A stretch of 64,000 nt of DNA from Adlercreutzia sp. ZJ176 (GTDB lineage Bacteria > Actinomycetota > Coriobacteriia > Coriobacteriales > Eggerthellaceae): contig NZ_JAAKEC010000013.1 of assembly GCF_011038975.1 (NCBI RefSeq), positions 30,823 to 94,822 of the forward strand, read 5' to 3'. Of the stretch, positions 56,538 through 64,000 are shown in pieces. The position numbers were made by a program, and so were the translations under genes. The notes beneath the pieces were generated by a model, which was not told the DNA's origin, made no database searches, and saw only the letters and a list, made by a program, of their open reading frames with translations. How positions within the stretch are numbered: position 1 is the first letter of the stretch; each line of letters begins with the position of its first letter.

Positions 56538-57707
56538 ATGATCGAAGTTCTATGGCATGGCCGCGGCGGGCAGGGCGCGTTCACGGCGGCGCGGCTGCTC
56601 GGCGCGGCGGCGTCGATAGCCGACGGAGCGTACGCGCTGGCGTTTCCGTCGTTCGGCCCTGAGCGCCGCGGCGCGCCGATGCGCGCGTTCACCAAGATCA
56701 GCGACGCTCCTATCGGCGACCGCAGCGCCATCGACCGCGCCGACTACGTGATCTACCTCGACGACACGCTCTTGGACGCGTCGGGCGAGGCGTGGCAGCG
56801 CGAGCTCAAGTCGGGCGGGCGCGTTCTCGTGAACAGCGTCAAGCGCTACGCCGACGAGCGCATCGTCGCCATCGATGCCAACGGGCTGTCGACGGAGATC
56901 TTGGGTCGGGCTATTCCCAACACCGTGTTCCTCGGGGCGCTCTCCGTGTTGTGCGAGAGCGTGAGCGAAGAGAACGTGATCGAGGCAATTCGCCAGTACA
57001 TGCCGGCGAAGCTGCATGCGAAGAACGAGCGCATCGTCGCTGAGGCGCGCGAGCGCGTTCTCGCGCGCGGCCCGCAGGGCGGGGGAGAAGTCGCCGGAGC
57101 CGCTGGGACGGAAGCCAGGGCAGCGGTGGATTCCGCGCGGAGTTCCGAAGGCTTTGAAGGTTCCGAGCGTTTTGGGGGTCCCGAATCTCTCGAGCGCTCC
57201 GAAACTCCCGGAACCCCCGAGTCCCCCGAACCCTCCGAAACCCCCGAAAATGTTTCACGTGAAACATCGCGCGTCGCAGACGAGGGTGGGCATGCGGGCG
57301 CTTCCGTCTCCGAGACCCCTGACGTCATGCGCGCTTGCGAGCACATCCCCGTGCTGCGCTCCCACTTCGTCGCGCCGCCGAGCCTCGACCCGGCCGAATA
57401 TGCGCGCACGACCTGCTATGCCGCGGGGCACCTGGTGGCGAAGAACGCAGGCTGGCGCAACGAGCGCCCCGTCATCAACGCCGAGGCGTGCACGGGCTGC
57501 TTGCAGTGCTACCTCTACTGCCCCGACGGCACGATCTACAAGACGCCCTCCGCGGCCGCGCACGCCGCGGATAGCCGCAGATCACAAGGCGCTTCCGCCC
57601 CCGTCGCCGTTGACTACGACTTCTGCAAGGGATGCGGCGTGTGCGCGAAGGCGTGCAGGTTCGACGCCATCCGCATGATCCCCGAAAGCGAGGCGAACGC
57701 CCGATGA
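56538..57707 (+). CDS. 2-oxoacid:ferredoxin oxidoreductase, fused gamma-delta subunit
   Basis: 389 aa. Residues 1-180: gamma subunit ('WHGRGGQGAFTAARLLG', 'FPSFGPERRGAPMRAF'). Residues ~180-260: a Pro/Glu/Ser linker including translated parS (NVSRET). Residues ~300-389: delta ferredoxin with two 4Fe-4S motifs ('CTGCLQCYLYCPDG' and 'CKGCGVCAKACRFDA'). AGGGGG lies 7 bases before the ATG. It overlaps the alpha subunit by 4 bases. Gamma and delta are more often separate. Confidence 0.92.
   Translation: MIEVLWHGRGGQGAFTAARLLGAAASIADGAYALAFPSFGPERRGAPMRAFTKISDAPIGDRSAIDRADYVIYLDDTLLDASGEAWQRELKSGGRVLVNSVKRYADERIVAIDANGLSTEILGRAIPNTVFLGALSVLCESVSEENVIEAIRQYMPAKLHAKNERIVAEARERVLARGPQGGGEVAGAAGTEARAAVDSARSSEGFEGSERFGGPESLERSETPGTPESPEPSETPENVSRETSRVADEGGHAGASVSETPDVMRACEHIPVLRSHFVAPPSLDPAEYARTTCYAAGHLVAKNAGWRNERPVINAEACTGCLQCYLYCPDGTIYKTPSAAAHAADSRRSQGASAPVAVDYDFCKGCGVCAKACRFDAIRMIPESEANAR
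57251..57266. other. parS site 24, in the gamma-delta linker
   Basis: Exact match, read on the plus strand as NVSRET. Confidence 0.95.
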
Positions 57708-59128
57708 AGCGCTTCCTCTCCGGCGACGAGGCCCTGGCCGAAGGCGTGCGCCTCGCGCGTCCCCAGGTCATCTCGGCCTATCCCATCACGCCACAGACCG
57801 TCGTAGTTGAGCGGCTTTCCGAGATGGTCGAGTCAGGCCAGCTCGAAGCTGAGTACATCCACGTTGAGTCCGAGCACTCGGCGCTCTCCGCCGCCATGGG
57901 CGCCTCCGCCACTGGCGCGCGCACGTTCACGGCGACGTCGAGCCAGGGCCTGCTCTACATGGCCGAGGTCCTCACCTACGCCGCGGGCGGGCGCTTCCCT
58001 ATCGTCATGATGAACGCCAACCGCGCCACGGCGCTGCCGTGGAACATCTACGGCGACCAGCGCGACTCGCTGGCGCTGCTCGACCACGGCTGGATCCAGG
58101 TGTATGCGCAAGACAACCAGGAGGCGCTTGACCTGGCCCTCATGGCCTACGCCATCGCGGAGGACCCACGCGTGAGCACGCCCTTCATGGTCAACCTCGA
58201 CGGCTTCGCGCTCACGCACACCTACGAGAACGTCGACGTGCCCGAGCCCGAGCAGGCCGACGCGTTCCTCCCGCCCTACCAGACGGGCAACCGCTTCGAC
58301 TTCGAGCATCCGGTGAACATGGGCTACTCGGCTGGACCTGAATTCAACCGCTACTTCAAGTACGAGGCACATCGCGCGATGCTCGGCGTCGCCGAGGTGA
58401 TCGCGGAAGTCGAGCAGCGCTTCGCCGCCGCGTTCGGCCGCCGCTACCCCGGCCTCATCGAGGCGTATCGCACCGAAGACGCCGACGCGGTTCTCGTCAC
58501 GCTCGGCTCCATAGCCGGTCTCGCCCGCGCTTGCGTCGACGAGCGTCGCGCCGCAGGTCAGCGCGTCGGGCTCGTGCGCATCCGCTACATGCGCCCGTTC
58601 CCGGCCCGTGAGCTCGCCTGCGCGCTCGCCGGCGCGAAGGCGGTCGGCGTGCTTGAGAAGGACATCTCGTTCGGCGCCGAGGGCACGGTGTTCACCAACG
58701 TGAACTCCGCCTTGCACCAGGCGGCGCTGCCGGTTCCCACGCTCAACTTCATCGGCGGCCTCGGTGGCGACGACATCTCGCTCGAGCAGATGGAGCGGGT
58801 CTTCGCCACGCTCGAGGACCTCGCCGCCAACGGAACCGCCCCGCGTGATTCGCGCGGCGACTGCGACTCGCCCAGCGCATCCGCCCAGTCACCCCAACCC
58901 GCCCAACCCGCCCAACCTGTCGCTCCCAAAAATGTTTCACGTGAAACATCGCGCGTGGTGTTCCTGGGCGTCAACGACGCAGACCCCGCCGCGCAACCCG
59001 CGCCGCCTCAACCCAACCCCGCGCAACCTGTCCCTCCGCAACCCGCCCCGCCTCAACCCAACCCGGCGCAGCCCGCTCCATCGGACCTCGCCGTCGCGGA
59101 AGCCAACGCCACAGAAGGGGGGCGGTAG
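57704..59128 (+). CDS. 2-oxoacid:ferredoxin oxidoreductase alpha subunit with parS-coded tail
   Basis: 474 aa. PorA/VorA-type: 'AYPITPQTVVVERLSE', 'ESEHSALSAAMGASATGARTFTATSSQGLLYMAE', 'LPWNIYGDQRDSLALLDHGWIQ', domain II 'FPARELACALAGAKAVGVLEKDISFGAEG'. The core ends near residue 385; the remaining ~90 residues are low complexity with NVSRET (parS) and a 'QPAPPQPNPAQP' repeat. Start at the ATGA overlap with the upstream gene. Pyruvate, isovalerate or arylpyruvate are possible substrates. Confidence 0.93.
   Translation: MKRFLSGDEALAEGVRLARPQVISAYPITPQTVVVERLSEMVESGQLEAEYIHVESEHSALSAAMGASATGARTFTATSSQGLLYMAEVLTYAAGGRFPIVMMNANRATALPWNIYGDQRDSLALLDHGWIQVYAQDNQEALDLALMAYAIAEDPRVSTPFMVNLDGFALTHTYENVDVPEPEQADAFLPPYQTGNRFDFEHPVNMGYSAGPEFNRYFKYEAHRAMLGVAEVIAEVEQRFAAAFGRRYPGLIEAYRTEDADAVLVTLGSIAGLARACVDERRAAGQRVGLVRIRYMRPFPARELACALAGAKAVGVLEKDISFGAEGTVFTNVNSALHQAALPVPTLNFIGGLGGDDISLEQMERVFATLEDLAANGTAPRDSRGDCDSPSASAQSPQPAQPAQPVAPKNVSRETSRVVFLGVNDADPAAQPAPPQPNPAQPVPPQPAPPQPNPAQPAPSDLAVAEANATEGGR
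58933..58948. other. parS site 25, in the alpha-subunit tail
   Basis: Exact match, read on the plus strand as NVSRET; the most distal site from oriC in the window. Confidence 0.95.
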
Positions 59129-59130
59129 CC

Positions 59131-60048
59131 ATGGCAGCCAAGGTCAACGCGCGCACCATCACCGACGACGAGCTCTTCTTCGGCCACAAGGCATGCGCCG
59201 GCTGCGGCGGCTCGCTCGCCGTCCGCGCCGCGCTCAAGGTGCTCGGCCCCCACGCGATCTGCGCGCTGCCTGCCGGGTGCATGAGCGCCGTGGGCTTCAA
59301 CTTCCCGCAGCTCTGCTTCGCGAACAACGCCATCATTACGCCCTTCGCCGCCACGGCGGCGGTCCTCTCCGGCATCGAGGCCGGCCTGCGCGCGCAGGGC
59401 AAGAAGCCCGAGGATTGCACGGTGGTCGGGTTCGCGGGCGACGGCGGCACGGCCGACATCGGCCTCCAGGCGCTCTCGGGTGCCATCGACCGCAACGACG
59501 ACATCCTCTACATCTGCTACGACAACGAGGCCTACATGAACACGGGCATCCAGAAGTCGTCGCTCACGCCGTTCGGCGCGAAGACCACCACCACGCCCGC
59601 GGGGCGAAACGCGCACGGCTGCCTCACGCAGAAGAAGAGCCTGTTCGAGATCGTGGCCGCCCACGGCATTCCCTACGCCGCCACGGCGTCCATCGGGTAT
59701 CTGCCCGACTTCATGAACAAGGTGCAGAAGGCGGCGTCCATCCGCGGCGCCAAGTACATCCACGTGATCGCGCCGTGTCCCACCGGCTGGGGCTGCGGCG
59801 TCGACGAGACCGTCGAGATCGCGAAGGAAGTGGTGGACTGCGGCCTGTGGTACCTCGCGGAGTACGAGGGGCCGCAGGTGAGCGGCGTGCCAGGCGGCAA
59901 GGTCACGCTCAACCGCGACCCGAAGGAGTTCACGAGCGTCGAGGCCTACCTGCGCCGCCAGGGCCGTTTCCGCGCCCTCACTGACGAGGAGGTTGCCAGC
60001 GTGGAACGGGGGCGTGACGAAAAGTGGCGCTACCTGCGCTCGCTGTGA
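59131..60048 (+). CDS. 2-oxoacid:ferredoxin oxidoreductase beta subunit
   Basis: 305 aa. TPP-binding motif 'GDGGTADIGLQALSGAIDRNDDILYICYDNEAYMNTG', N-terminal 'CAGCGGSLAVRAALK' cluster ligands, 'GWGCGVDETVEIAKEVVDCGLW'. GAAGGGGGG precedes the ATG. With the two preceding genes it makes a complete enzyme that oxidises a 2-oxoacid to an acyl-CoA and reduces ferredoxin. Confidence 0.95.
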   Translation: MAAKVNARTITDDELFFGHKACAGCGGSLAVRAALKVLGPHAICALPAGCMSAVGFNFPQLCFANNAIITPFAATAAVLSGIEAGLRAQGKKPEDCTVVGFAGDGGTADIGLQALSGAIDRNDDILYICYDNEAYMNTGIQKSSLTPFGAKTTTTPAGRNAHGCLTQKKSLFEIVAAHGIPYAATASIGYLPDFMNKVQKAASIRGAKYIHVIAPCPTGWGCGVDETVEIAKEVVDCGLWYLAEYEGPQVSGVPGGKVTLNRDPKEFTSVEAYLRRQGRFRALTDEEVASVERGRDEKWRYLRSL

Positions 60049-60075
60049 CTTCCCAGCCTGCGCCGCCCTCCTCGA

Positions 60076-60084
60076 TGGTAAAAT
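60076..60084 (+). promoter_or_regulatory. extended -10 promoter of the symporter gene
   Basis: TGGTAAAAT, 82 bases upstream of the start; same sequence as before gyrB. Confidence 0.5.
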
Positions 60085-60165
60085 CAGCGAATTAGCGAGC
60101 CTGCGCGCGAAGGGGATGCGCGCAGGCACTTCATCCGCAGTTCCGCCGCGCCTAGAGGAGGGCTT

Positions 60166-61689
60166 ATGGACTTCGACGCCATGAACGCGATGCTGATCGA
60201 CGTCACCGGTGAGATCGACGGCTTCATGTACACCTACATCCTGGTGATCCTGCTGGTGGCAGTAGGTGTTTGGTTCAGCTTCAAGACCAAGTTCGTGCAG
60301 ATCCGCTACATCAAGGACATGTTCACGCAGCTGCTCGAGAAGAAGCACGTGGAAGGCGGGAAGTCGATCTCGTCCTTCCAGGCGCTCATGGTGTCGACGG
60401 CCAGCCGCGTGGGCACGGGCAACATCGCGGGCATCGCCACCGCTATCGCCACGGGCGGCCCGGGCGCGGTGTTCTGGATGTGGCTCATGTCCATCATCGG
60501 CGCGGCCTCCGCGTTCATCGAGTCCACGTTGGCGCAGATATGGAAGGTGCGCGCGGGCGACGGCGAGTTCCGCGGCGGCCCGGCCTACTACATCCAGCAG
60601 GCGCTCGGCAAGCGCTGGCTCGGCATCGTGTTCGCCATCGCGCTCATCCTGTGCTTCGCCTTCGGCTTCAACGGGCTGCAGTCGTTCAACATGGCCTCGG
60701 CGCTCGAGTACTACGTGCCCGACTACGCCACCAACGGCACGGCCATCGCGCTCGGCATCGTGCTCGCGGTGATGACGGCGTTCGTCATCTTCGGCGGCGC
60801 GAAGCGCATCAGCATCATCACGTCGATCATCGTGCCGGTTATGGCGTTCGCCTACATCGCGCTGGCTGTGTGGACCACCCTCTCCAACATCGGTGAGCTC
60901 CCCGCGGTGTTCGCGCTCATCTTCGCCTCGGCGTTCGACTTCCAGTCGATCTTTGGCGGGTTCGCGGGCAGCGTGGTCATGCTCGGCATCAAGCGCGGCC
61001 TGTTCTCGAACGAGGCCGGCATGGGCTCGGCGCCGAACGCCGCGGCGACGGCGAGCGTGTCCCATCCGGTGAAGCAGGGCCTCGTGCAGAGCCTGTCGGT
61101 CTACATCGACACGCTGCTCATCTGCACGTGCTCGGCCATGATGGTGCTCATCTTCTACGTGCAGAACCCCGAGCTGGCAACCTCGCTCAACGGCATGCCG
61201 CTCGTGCAGATGGCCGTTGACAACGCGGTGGGCGTCGGCGGCATCCACTTCGTCACGTTCGCCATCTTCGCGTTCGCGTTCTCGAGCCTCATCGGCAACT
61301 ACTTCTACGCCGAGAGCAACCTGCGCTTCATCTTCGGCGGCAACAAGGTCGTGCTGACCGCGTTCCGCGTGCTGTGCCTCGTGGTCATCTTCTACGGCTG
61401 CCTGAACAGCTTCGACCTGGCGTGGAACCTGGCTGACATATTCATGGGCTTCATGGCCATCATCAACCTGGTCACCATCCTGTTCTTGGGCAAGTGGGCC
61501 CTGCGCGCGCTCGACGACTACACCGCGCAGCGCAACGCGGGCAAGGACCCGGTGTTCGTCGCCGACTCCGTGGAGGGCCTGCCGGCCACGGAGTGCTGGC
61601 ACGTCTCCGAGCTCGAGGACGTGGGCCCGAACCCGTTCGCCGAGTACCTCGGCGACTCCCTCGACGCCGACTCAACCGGCCTGAAGTAG
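60166..61689 (+). CDS. AGCS-family sodium:amino acid symporter
   Basis: 507 aa, about 10-11 membrane helices. Family signature 'STASRVGTGNIAGIATAIATGGPGAVFWMW', 'SAFIESTLAQIWKVR', 'GIKRGLFSNEAGMGSAPNAAA'. It imports alanine, glycine or a related amino acid with sodium. GAGGAGGG precedes the ATG. It follows the oxidoreductase genes but has its own promoter, so a shared role in amino acid catabolism is only suggested. Confidence 0.94.
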   Translation: MDFDAMNAMLIDVTGEIDGFMYTYILVILLVAVGVWFSFKTKFVQIRYIKDMFTQLLEKKHVEGGKSISSFQALMVSTASRVGTGNIAGIATAIATGGPGAVFWMWLMSIIGAASAFIESTLAQIWKVRAGDGEFRGGPAYYIQQALGKRWLGIVFAIALILCFAFGFNGLQSFNMASALEYYVPDYATNGTAIALGIVLAVMTAFVIFGGAKRISIITSIIVPVMAFAYIALAVWTTLSNIGELPAVFALIFASAFDFQSIFGGFAGSVVMLGIKRGLFSNEAGMGSAPNAAATASVSHPVKQGLVQSLSVYIDTLLICTCSAMMVLIFYVQNPELATSLNGMPLVQMAVDNAVGVGGIHFVTFAIFAFAFSSLIGNYFYAESNLRFIFGGNKVVLTAFRVLCLVVIFYGCLNSFDLAWNLADIFMGFMAIINLVTILFLGKWALRALDDYTAQRNAGKDPVFVADSVEGLPATECWHVSELEDVGPNPFAEYLGDSLDADSTGLK

Positions 61690-61790
61690 CCGAAGGGAAG
61701 GGGCGGCGAAGGGACGCGGGCGCGCGGGCAAAGGCCCGGCGAAGGGGCGCGGGAGCGCGAGGGCGCGAAGGGAAGCGGCGGCTCAGCCCC

Positions 61791-63179
61791 TCAGATCATC
61801 GTGCGCGCGAGCTCGAGCAGGGGCTCGCGCGCGTTCTTTACCTGCTCGTCCACCACGGCGGAGAGCAGCGCGGCGAGGATCCTGCCCACGGCAGGCCCCT
61901 GCTCAACGCCGAGCCCCATGATGTCGTGCCCGCTTACCGCGAGGGCTCGCATCGAAGGCACCTCCTCGGCCTCCAACAGCGCGTCGAGCATGCGTCGTAG
62001 CTTCTCGACCTTGCCGACGCGCCCTCTGCCGAACGCTGGCGCCTGCGCGAGCGCATCGGCGCGTTTGAGGTCGCACAACGTGCGGAACAGCACGGGGTCG
62101 CCGTCGAGGCGCATGAGCATGCGGCGAATCGCGCGGTTGTCGAGCCTGATTTCGTCGTCGTGGTGGCGGACGAGCTTCATGACCTGGTGTTTGAAGGCGC
62201 CGCTCATGAGCAGGCGGTCCATGAGCGCGCCTGCGAGGGCCTCGCTCACCTTCGCGTGCCCGTAGAAATGCTCCACGCCGCCCTCGTCGAAGAACGCCGC
62301 CGCGGGCTTTCCCATGTCGTGACAGAGCGCCGCCCAGCGGCCGAGGCGGGTGGGCGGCATGTTCTCGACGGCGTAGGCCGTGTGCTCGAGGACGTCGTAG
62401 ACATGGTACTTCGTCATCTGCGCGCAGCCCTTCATGGCGGCGAGCTCGGGCAGCACGAACGAGAGCACGTCGACGGTGGCCATGAGCGCGTCGCGGACGT
62501 GCGCGCCGAGCAGCAGCGCGTCGAGCTCGTGGGTGATCCGCTCGGTCGACACCTTCGCCAGCAGGCTCTTGTGCGCAAGCATGGCCCGATAGGTGTCCTC
62601 GTCGATGCGGAAGCCCAGCTGGGAGCAGAACCGGCAGGCGCGCAGCGTGCGCAGGGCATCCTCCGAGAATCGCTTCTCAGCCTCGCCGACCACGCGGATG
62701 ATCCCCGCCTGCAAGTCGTCGATGCCGCCGAAGGGGTCGACGAGCCCGCGCTGGGGGTGATAGGCGAGCGCGTTCATGGTGAAGTCGCGGCGCGCGAGGT
62801 CCTCCTCGATGGTCGAGACGAACTGCACCTGCTGCGGGTGCCGCGCGTCCTGGTAGGAGCCGTCGCAGCGGAAGGTGGTGACCTCGACGGCATGCTCCGC
62901 CTCGTGGTGCGCGTCTGCGGCGGAGGGGACCACCACCGTCACGGTGCCGTGCTTCGCGCCCGTCTCGTAGACGCGCATGCCTCGCGCCGCACAGATGCGC
63001 TTCACCTCGGGCCAGAGCGCGTCAGTGGCAATGTCGACGTCGTTGCAGGGCCGCCCGAGCAGCGCGTCGCGCACGTACCCGCCCACGCACCACGCCTCAT
63101 GCCCCTCTGCCTCGAGCGCGTCGATAAGCGTCATGGCGAAGCCGGGCAGGCGGATGGCGGGTGTGGGGGATGCGTTCAT
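61791..63179 (-). CDS. cca: CCA-adding tRNA nucleotidyltransferase
   Basis: 462 aa class II enzyme. 'CVGGYVRDALLGRPCNDVDIATDA' (GG..RD, DxD), 'ARRDFTMNALAYHPQRGLVDPFGGIDDL', 'SEDALRTLRACRFCSQLGF', and an HD domain 'HTAYAVENMPPTRLGRWAALCHDMGKP'. The tRNA genes here already encode CCA, so its task is mainly repair. Minus strand, alone. Confidence 0.95.
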   Translation of the reverse strand: MNASPTPAIRLPGFAMTLIDALEAEGHEAWCVGGYVRDALLGRPCNDVDIATDALWPEVKRICAARGMRVYETGAKHGTVTVVVPSAADAHHEAEHAVEVTTFRCDGSYQDARHPQQVQFVSTIEEDLARRDFTMNALAYHPQRGLVDPFGGIDDLQAGIIRVVGEAEKRFSEDALRTLRACRFCSQLGFRIDEDTYRAMLAHKSLLAKVSTERITHELDALLLGAHVRDALMATVDVLSFVLPELAAMKGCAQMTKYHVYDVLEHTAYAVENMPPTRLGRWAALCHDMGKPAAAFFDEGGVEHFYGHAKVSEALAGALMDRLLMSGAFKHQVMKLVRHHDDEIRLDNRAIRRMLMRLDGDPVLFRTLCDLKRADALAQAPAFGRGRVGKVEKLRRMLDALLEAEEVPSMRALAVSGHDIMGLGVEQGPAVGRILAALLSAVVDEQVKNAREPLLELARTMI

Positions 63180-63280
63180 AGGTACCTTTCAACATACGTC
63201 CTCGATGCGCTTTCGATACCCGCTATCTTATATATAAAGTAGTTCCATATAAAGCAGTTCCGCGAACAGATCTCGTTGTG

Positions 63281-63415
63281 AAGTCGCCGCCATGAGGCAG
63301 CCCCGCGCGTGCGGTTTGCGAAGTCGCCGCCGTCAAGCAATCTCGTTCGCACGGTTTTTGAAGCCGCTGCTGTCAAGCGGCCTTATCCGTGCGGTTTGCG
63401 AAGTCCTGTTTCGAC
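63281..63415. repeat. 40-bp tandem repeat, three copies plus a part
   Basis: Units start AAGTCGCCGCC at 63281 and 63321, AAGCCGCTGCT at 63361, AAGTCC at 63401; each ends in GTGCGGTTTGCG or a variant. The last is followed by the CGCCCGAACC flank also seen beside the GTTTTGCG palindromes. Confidence 0.75.
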
Positions 63416-63450
63416 AAATCGCCCGAACCCTGGCCCCGTTCACTCCTTTG

Positions 63451-63578
63451 GTGTCATCCTGAGCGGAGCGCCCGCAGGGCGCGGAGCCGAAGGATCCGGC
63501 CGCAGGCGGGTGGCGCATGCGGGCGCATCGTGCCCGCAACCAGATCCTTCGGCTCGCTCCGCTCGCTCAGGATGACAC
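63451..63578. repeat. inverted repeat with GTGTCATCCTGAGCG ends
   Basis: Ends GTGTCATCCTGAGCG / CGCTCAGGATGACAC and inner arms GAGCCGAAGGATC / GATCCTTCGGCTC enclose ~46 bases. The TCATCCTGAGCG...CGAAGGATC theme is, from memory, a widespread bacterial intergenic repeat; MITE-like in layout. Confidence 0.75.
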
Positions 63579-63746
63579 GGGAGGGGCTCGCCTCGCCCGG
63601 CTGGGCGCTGCCGTCCAGGACCTCCGCCTCCCGCGCCCTTGGGGCTTCGCCCCCCGCCCTCCCATGTCCTCGGGGCTCGCCCAGGGCGCTGCTGTGCGCC
63701 CTCCCCCCTGGAGTTGTGTCCAAGCTGTGGAGAAGCGCCGGATCGC

Positions 63747-63774
63747 TTGCAATCCTCGGCGGGGGAGGTAGTAT
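63747..63774 (+). promoter_or_regulatory. upstream promoter of the rRNA operon (P1)
   Basis: TTGCAA, 16 bases, TAGTAT. Confidence 0.5.
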
Positions 63775-63851
63775 AGACAAGCTGCCTTTCGGAGAGGCGG
63801 TGCGCGCCACCCCATGTTGGGACAAAACCGGGATCTTCCCGAAAAAAGTCC

Positions 63852-63880
63852 TTGACGGCGGGTCGGCGGGCTGGTAAAGT
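63852..63880 (+). promoter_or_regulatory. main promoter of the rRNA operon (P2)
   Basis: TTGACG, a 17-base spacer and TAAAGT with an extended TGG, preceded by an A-run (GAAAAAAG). Confidence 0.75.
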
Positions 63881-64000
63881 ATCTCCTTGCGCGTCTCGCG
63901 AGAGGCGCGGGCGGGGAGGCCGCGGGGCGGCCTGCCGCGGGACCTTGAGAACCGGATACTGAGGACATGGAACTCGAATCAGAGTGTGATATGTCAGACG
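63881..64000 (+). other. rRNA operon leader, truncated by the window end
   Basis: GC-rich hairpins are followed by ACCTTGAGAACCGGATACTG, the kind of conserved element found in actinobacterial and firmicute rRNA leaders. No 16S start (GAGTTTGATCCTGGCTCAG) is reached. Confidence 0.65.

Larger units (their letters stand above)
63180..63740. other. noncoding region with repeats between cca and the rRNA promoter
   Basis: AT-rich cca promoter zone (TATATA-type boxes at 63228-63250), a 40-bp tandem repeat, a 128-bp inverted repeat and GC-rich filler to ~63,740. Frames open here on both strands follow base composition only. Confidence 0.55.

Noticed and set aside
63309..63575. Open frames across the tandem and inverted repeats before the rRNA operon
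   Set aside because: They are translations of repeats, differ between strands and lack start signals.
63920..64000. Start of 16S rRNA
   Set aside because: The conserved 16S 5' sequence is not present; only a leader is seen.

Overview
The window is the replication-origin region of a high-G+C bacterial chromosome. Gene content, the parS consensus and protein style fit the Actinomycetota, most likely class Coriobacteriia (an Eggerthella/Gordonibacter-like anaerobe of the Eggerthellaceae). That placement is an inference from gene content and base composition; there is no 16S sequence inside the window. No insertion sequence, prophage, CRISPR array or resistance gene was seen.

Layout. Position 30,114-30,845 is the putative oriC: AT-rich, with DnaA boxes, and the place where gene direction flips. 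Left of it almost everything is on the minus strand: dnaN, recF, dciA, gyrB, gyrA (21.8-30.1 kb); a 2-oxoacid-independent housekeeping stretch with tRNA-Ile/tRNA-Ala, a TraX-family protein, a CPBP protease, typA, a PrsA-like foldase, an orphan ABC ATPase and two tRNA-Ser (12.4-21.3 kb); an ATP-grasp/alpha-E/transglutaminase cluster (8.5-12.1 kb); a pair of succinylglutamate-desuccinylase-like genes (6.2-8.1 kb); and rpsF-ssb-rpsR-rplI-dnaB followed by an SbcD/SbcC-like nuclease pair (1-4.6 kb). Right of it almost everything is on the plus strand: a GHKL-ATPase/winged-helix protein, dnaA, rpmH, rnpA, yidD, yidC, khpB, rsmG, a DUF559 nuclease, parA, parB (30.8-40.4 kb); rlmN (minus), ddl, a DinG-type exonuclease-helicase, a membrane-anchored protein and an M28-like membrane peptidase with a huge insertion (40.5-52.6 kb); a catabolic-looking cluster of LysR regulator, PaaK-type aryl-CoA ligase, a free-standing LysR effector domain and a three-gene 2-oxoacid:ferredoxin oxidoreductase (52.8-60.0 kb); an AGCS sodium/amino-acid symporter; and a CCA-adding enzyme (minus). 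The window ends in the promoter and leader of an rRNA operon.

Most striking signal. The 16-bp ParB-binding site parS (TGTTTCACGTGAAACA) occurs 25 times (24 exact, one 15/16) between 8.2 and 59.0 kb, 13 of them within 7.3 kb around parAB. Many lie at the centre of perfect palindromes of up to 44 bp placed at gene ends, so they look like terminator hairpins whose tip is parS. Others lie inside reading frames, where the site is translated as NVSRET or FHVKH: in the transglutaminase, the CPBP protease, a duplicated C-terminal tail of RecF, RlmN and two subunits of the oxidoreductase. Two sit on or beside promoters, including that of parAB. The genes between them thus carry the centromere as part of terminators, promoters and protein linkers.

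Other themes. A second palindrome family (core TTTTGCGAAACGCGTTTCGC) recurs in six intergenic gaps next to low-complexity DNA. Several conserved proteins (GyrA, DnaA, RecF, ParA, PorA, TraX, PrsA, CPBP, M28) carry unusually long low-complexity tails or insertions. A GHKL ATPase fused to a winged helix is encoded between the origin and dnaA, and dnaA is inverted relative to the usual dnaA-dnaN order. All functional statements are from motifs read by eye; no database search was run.
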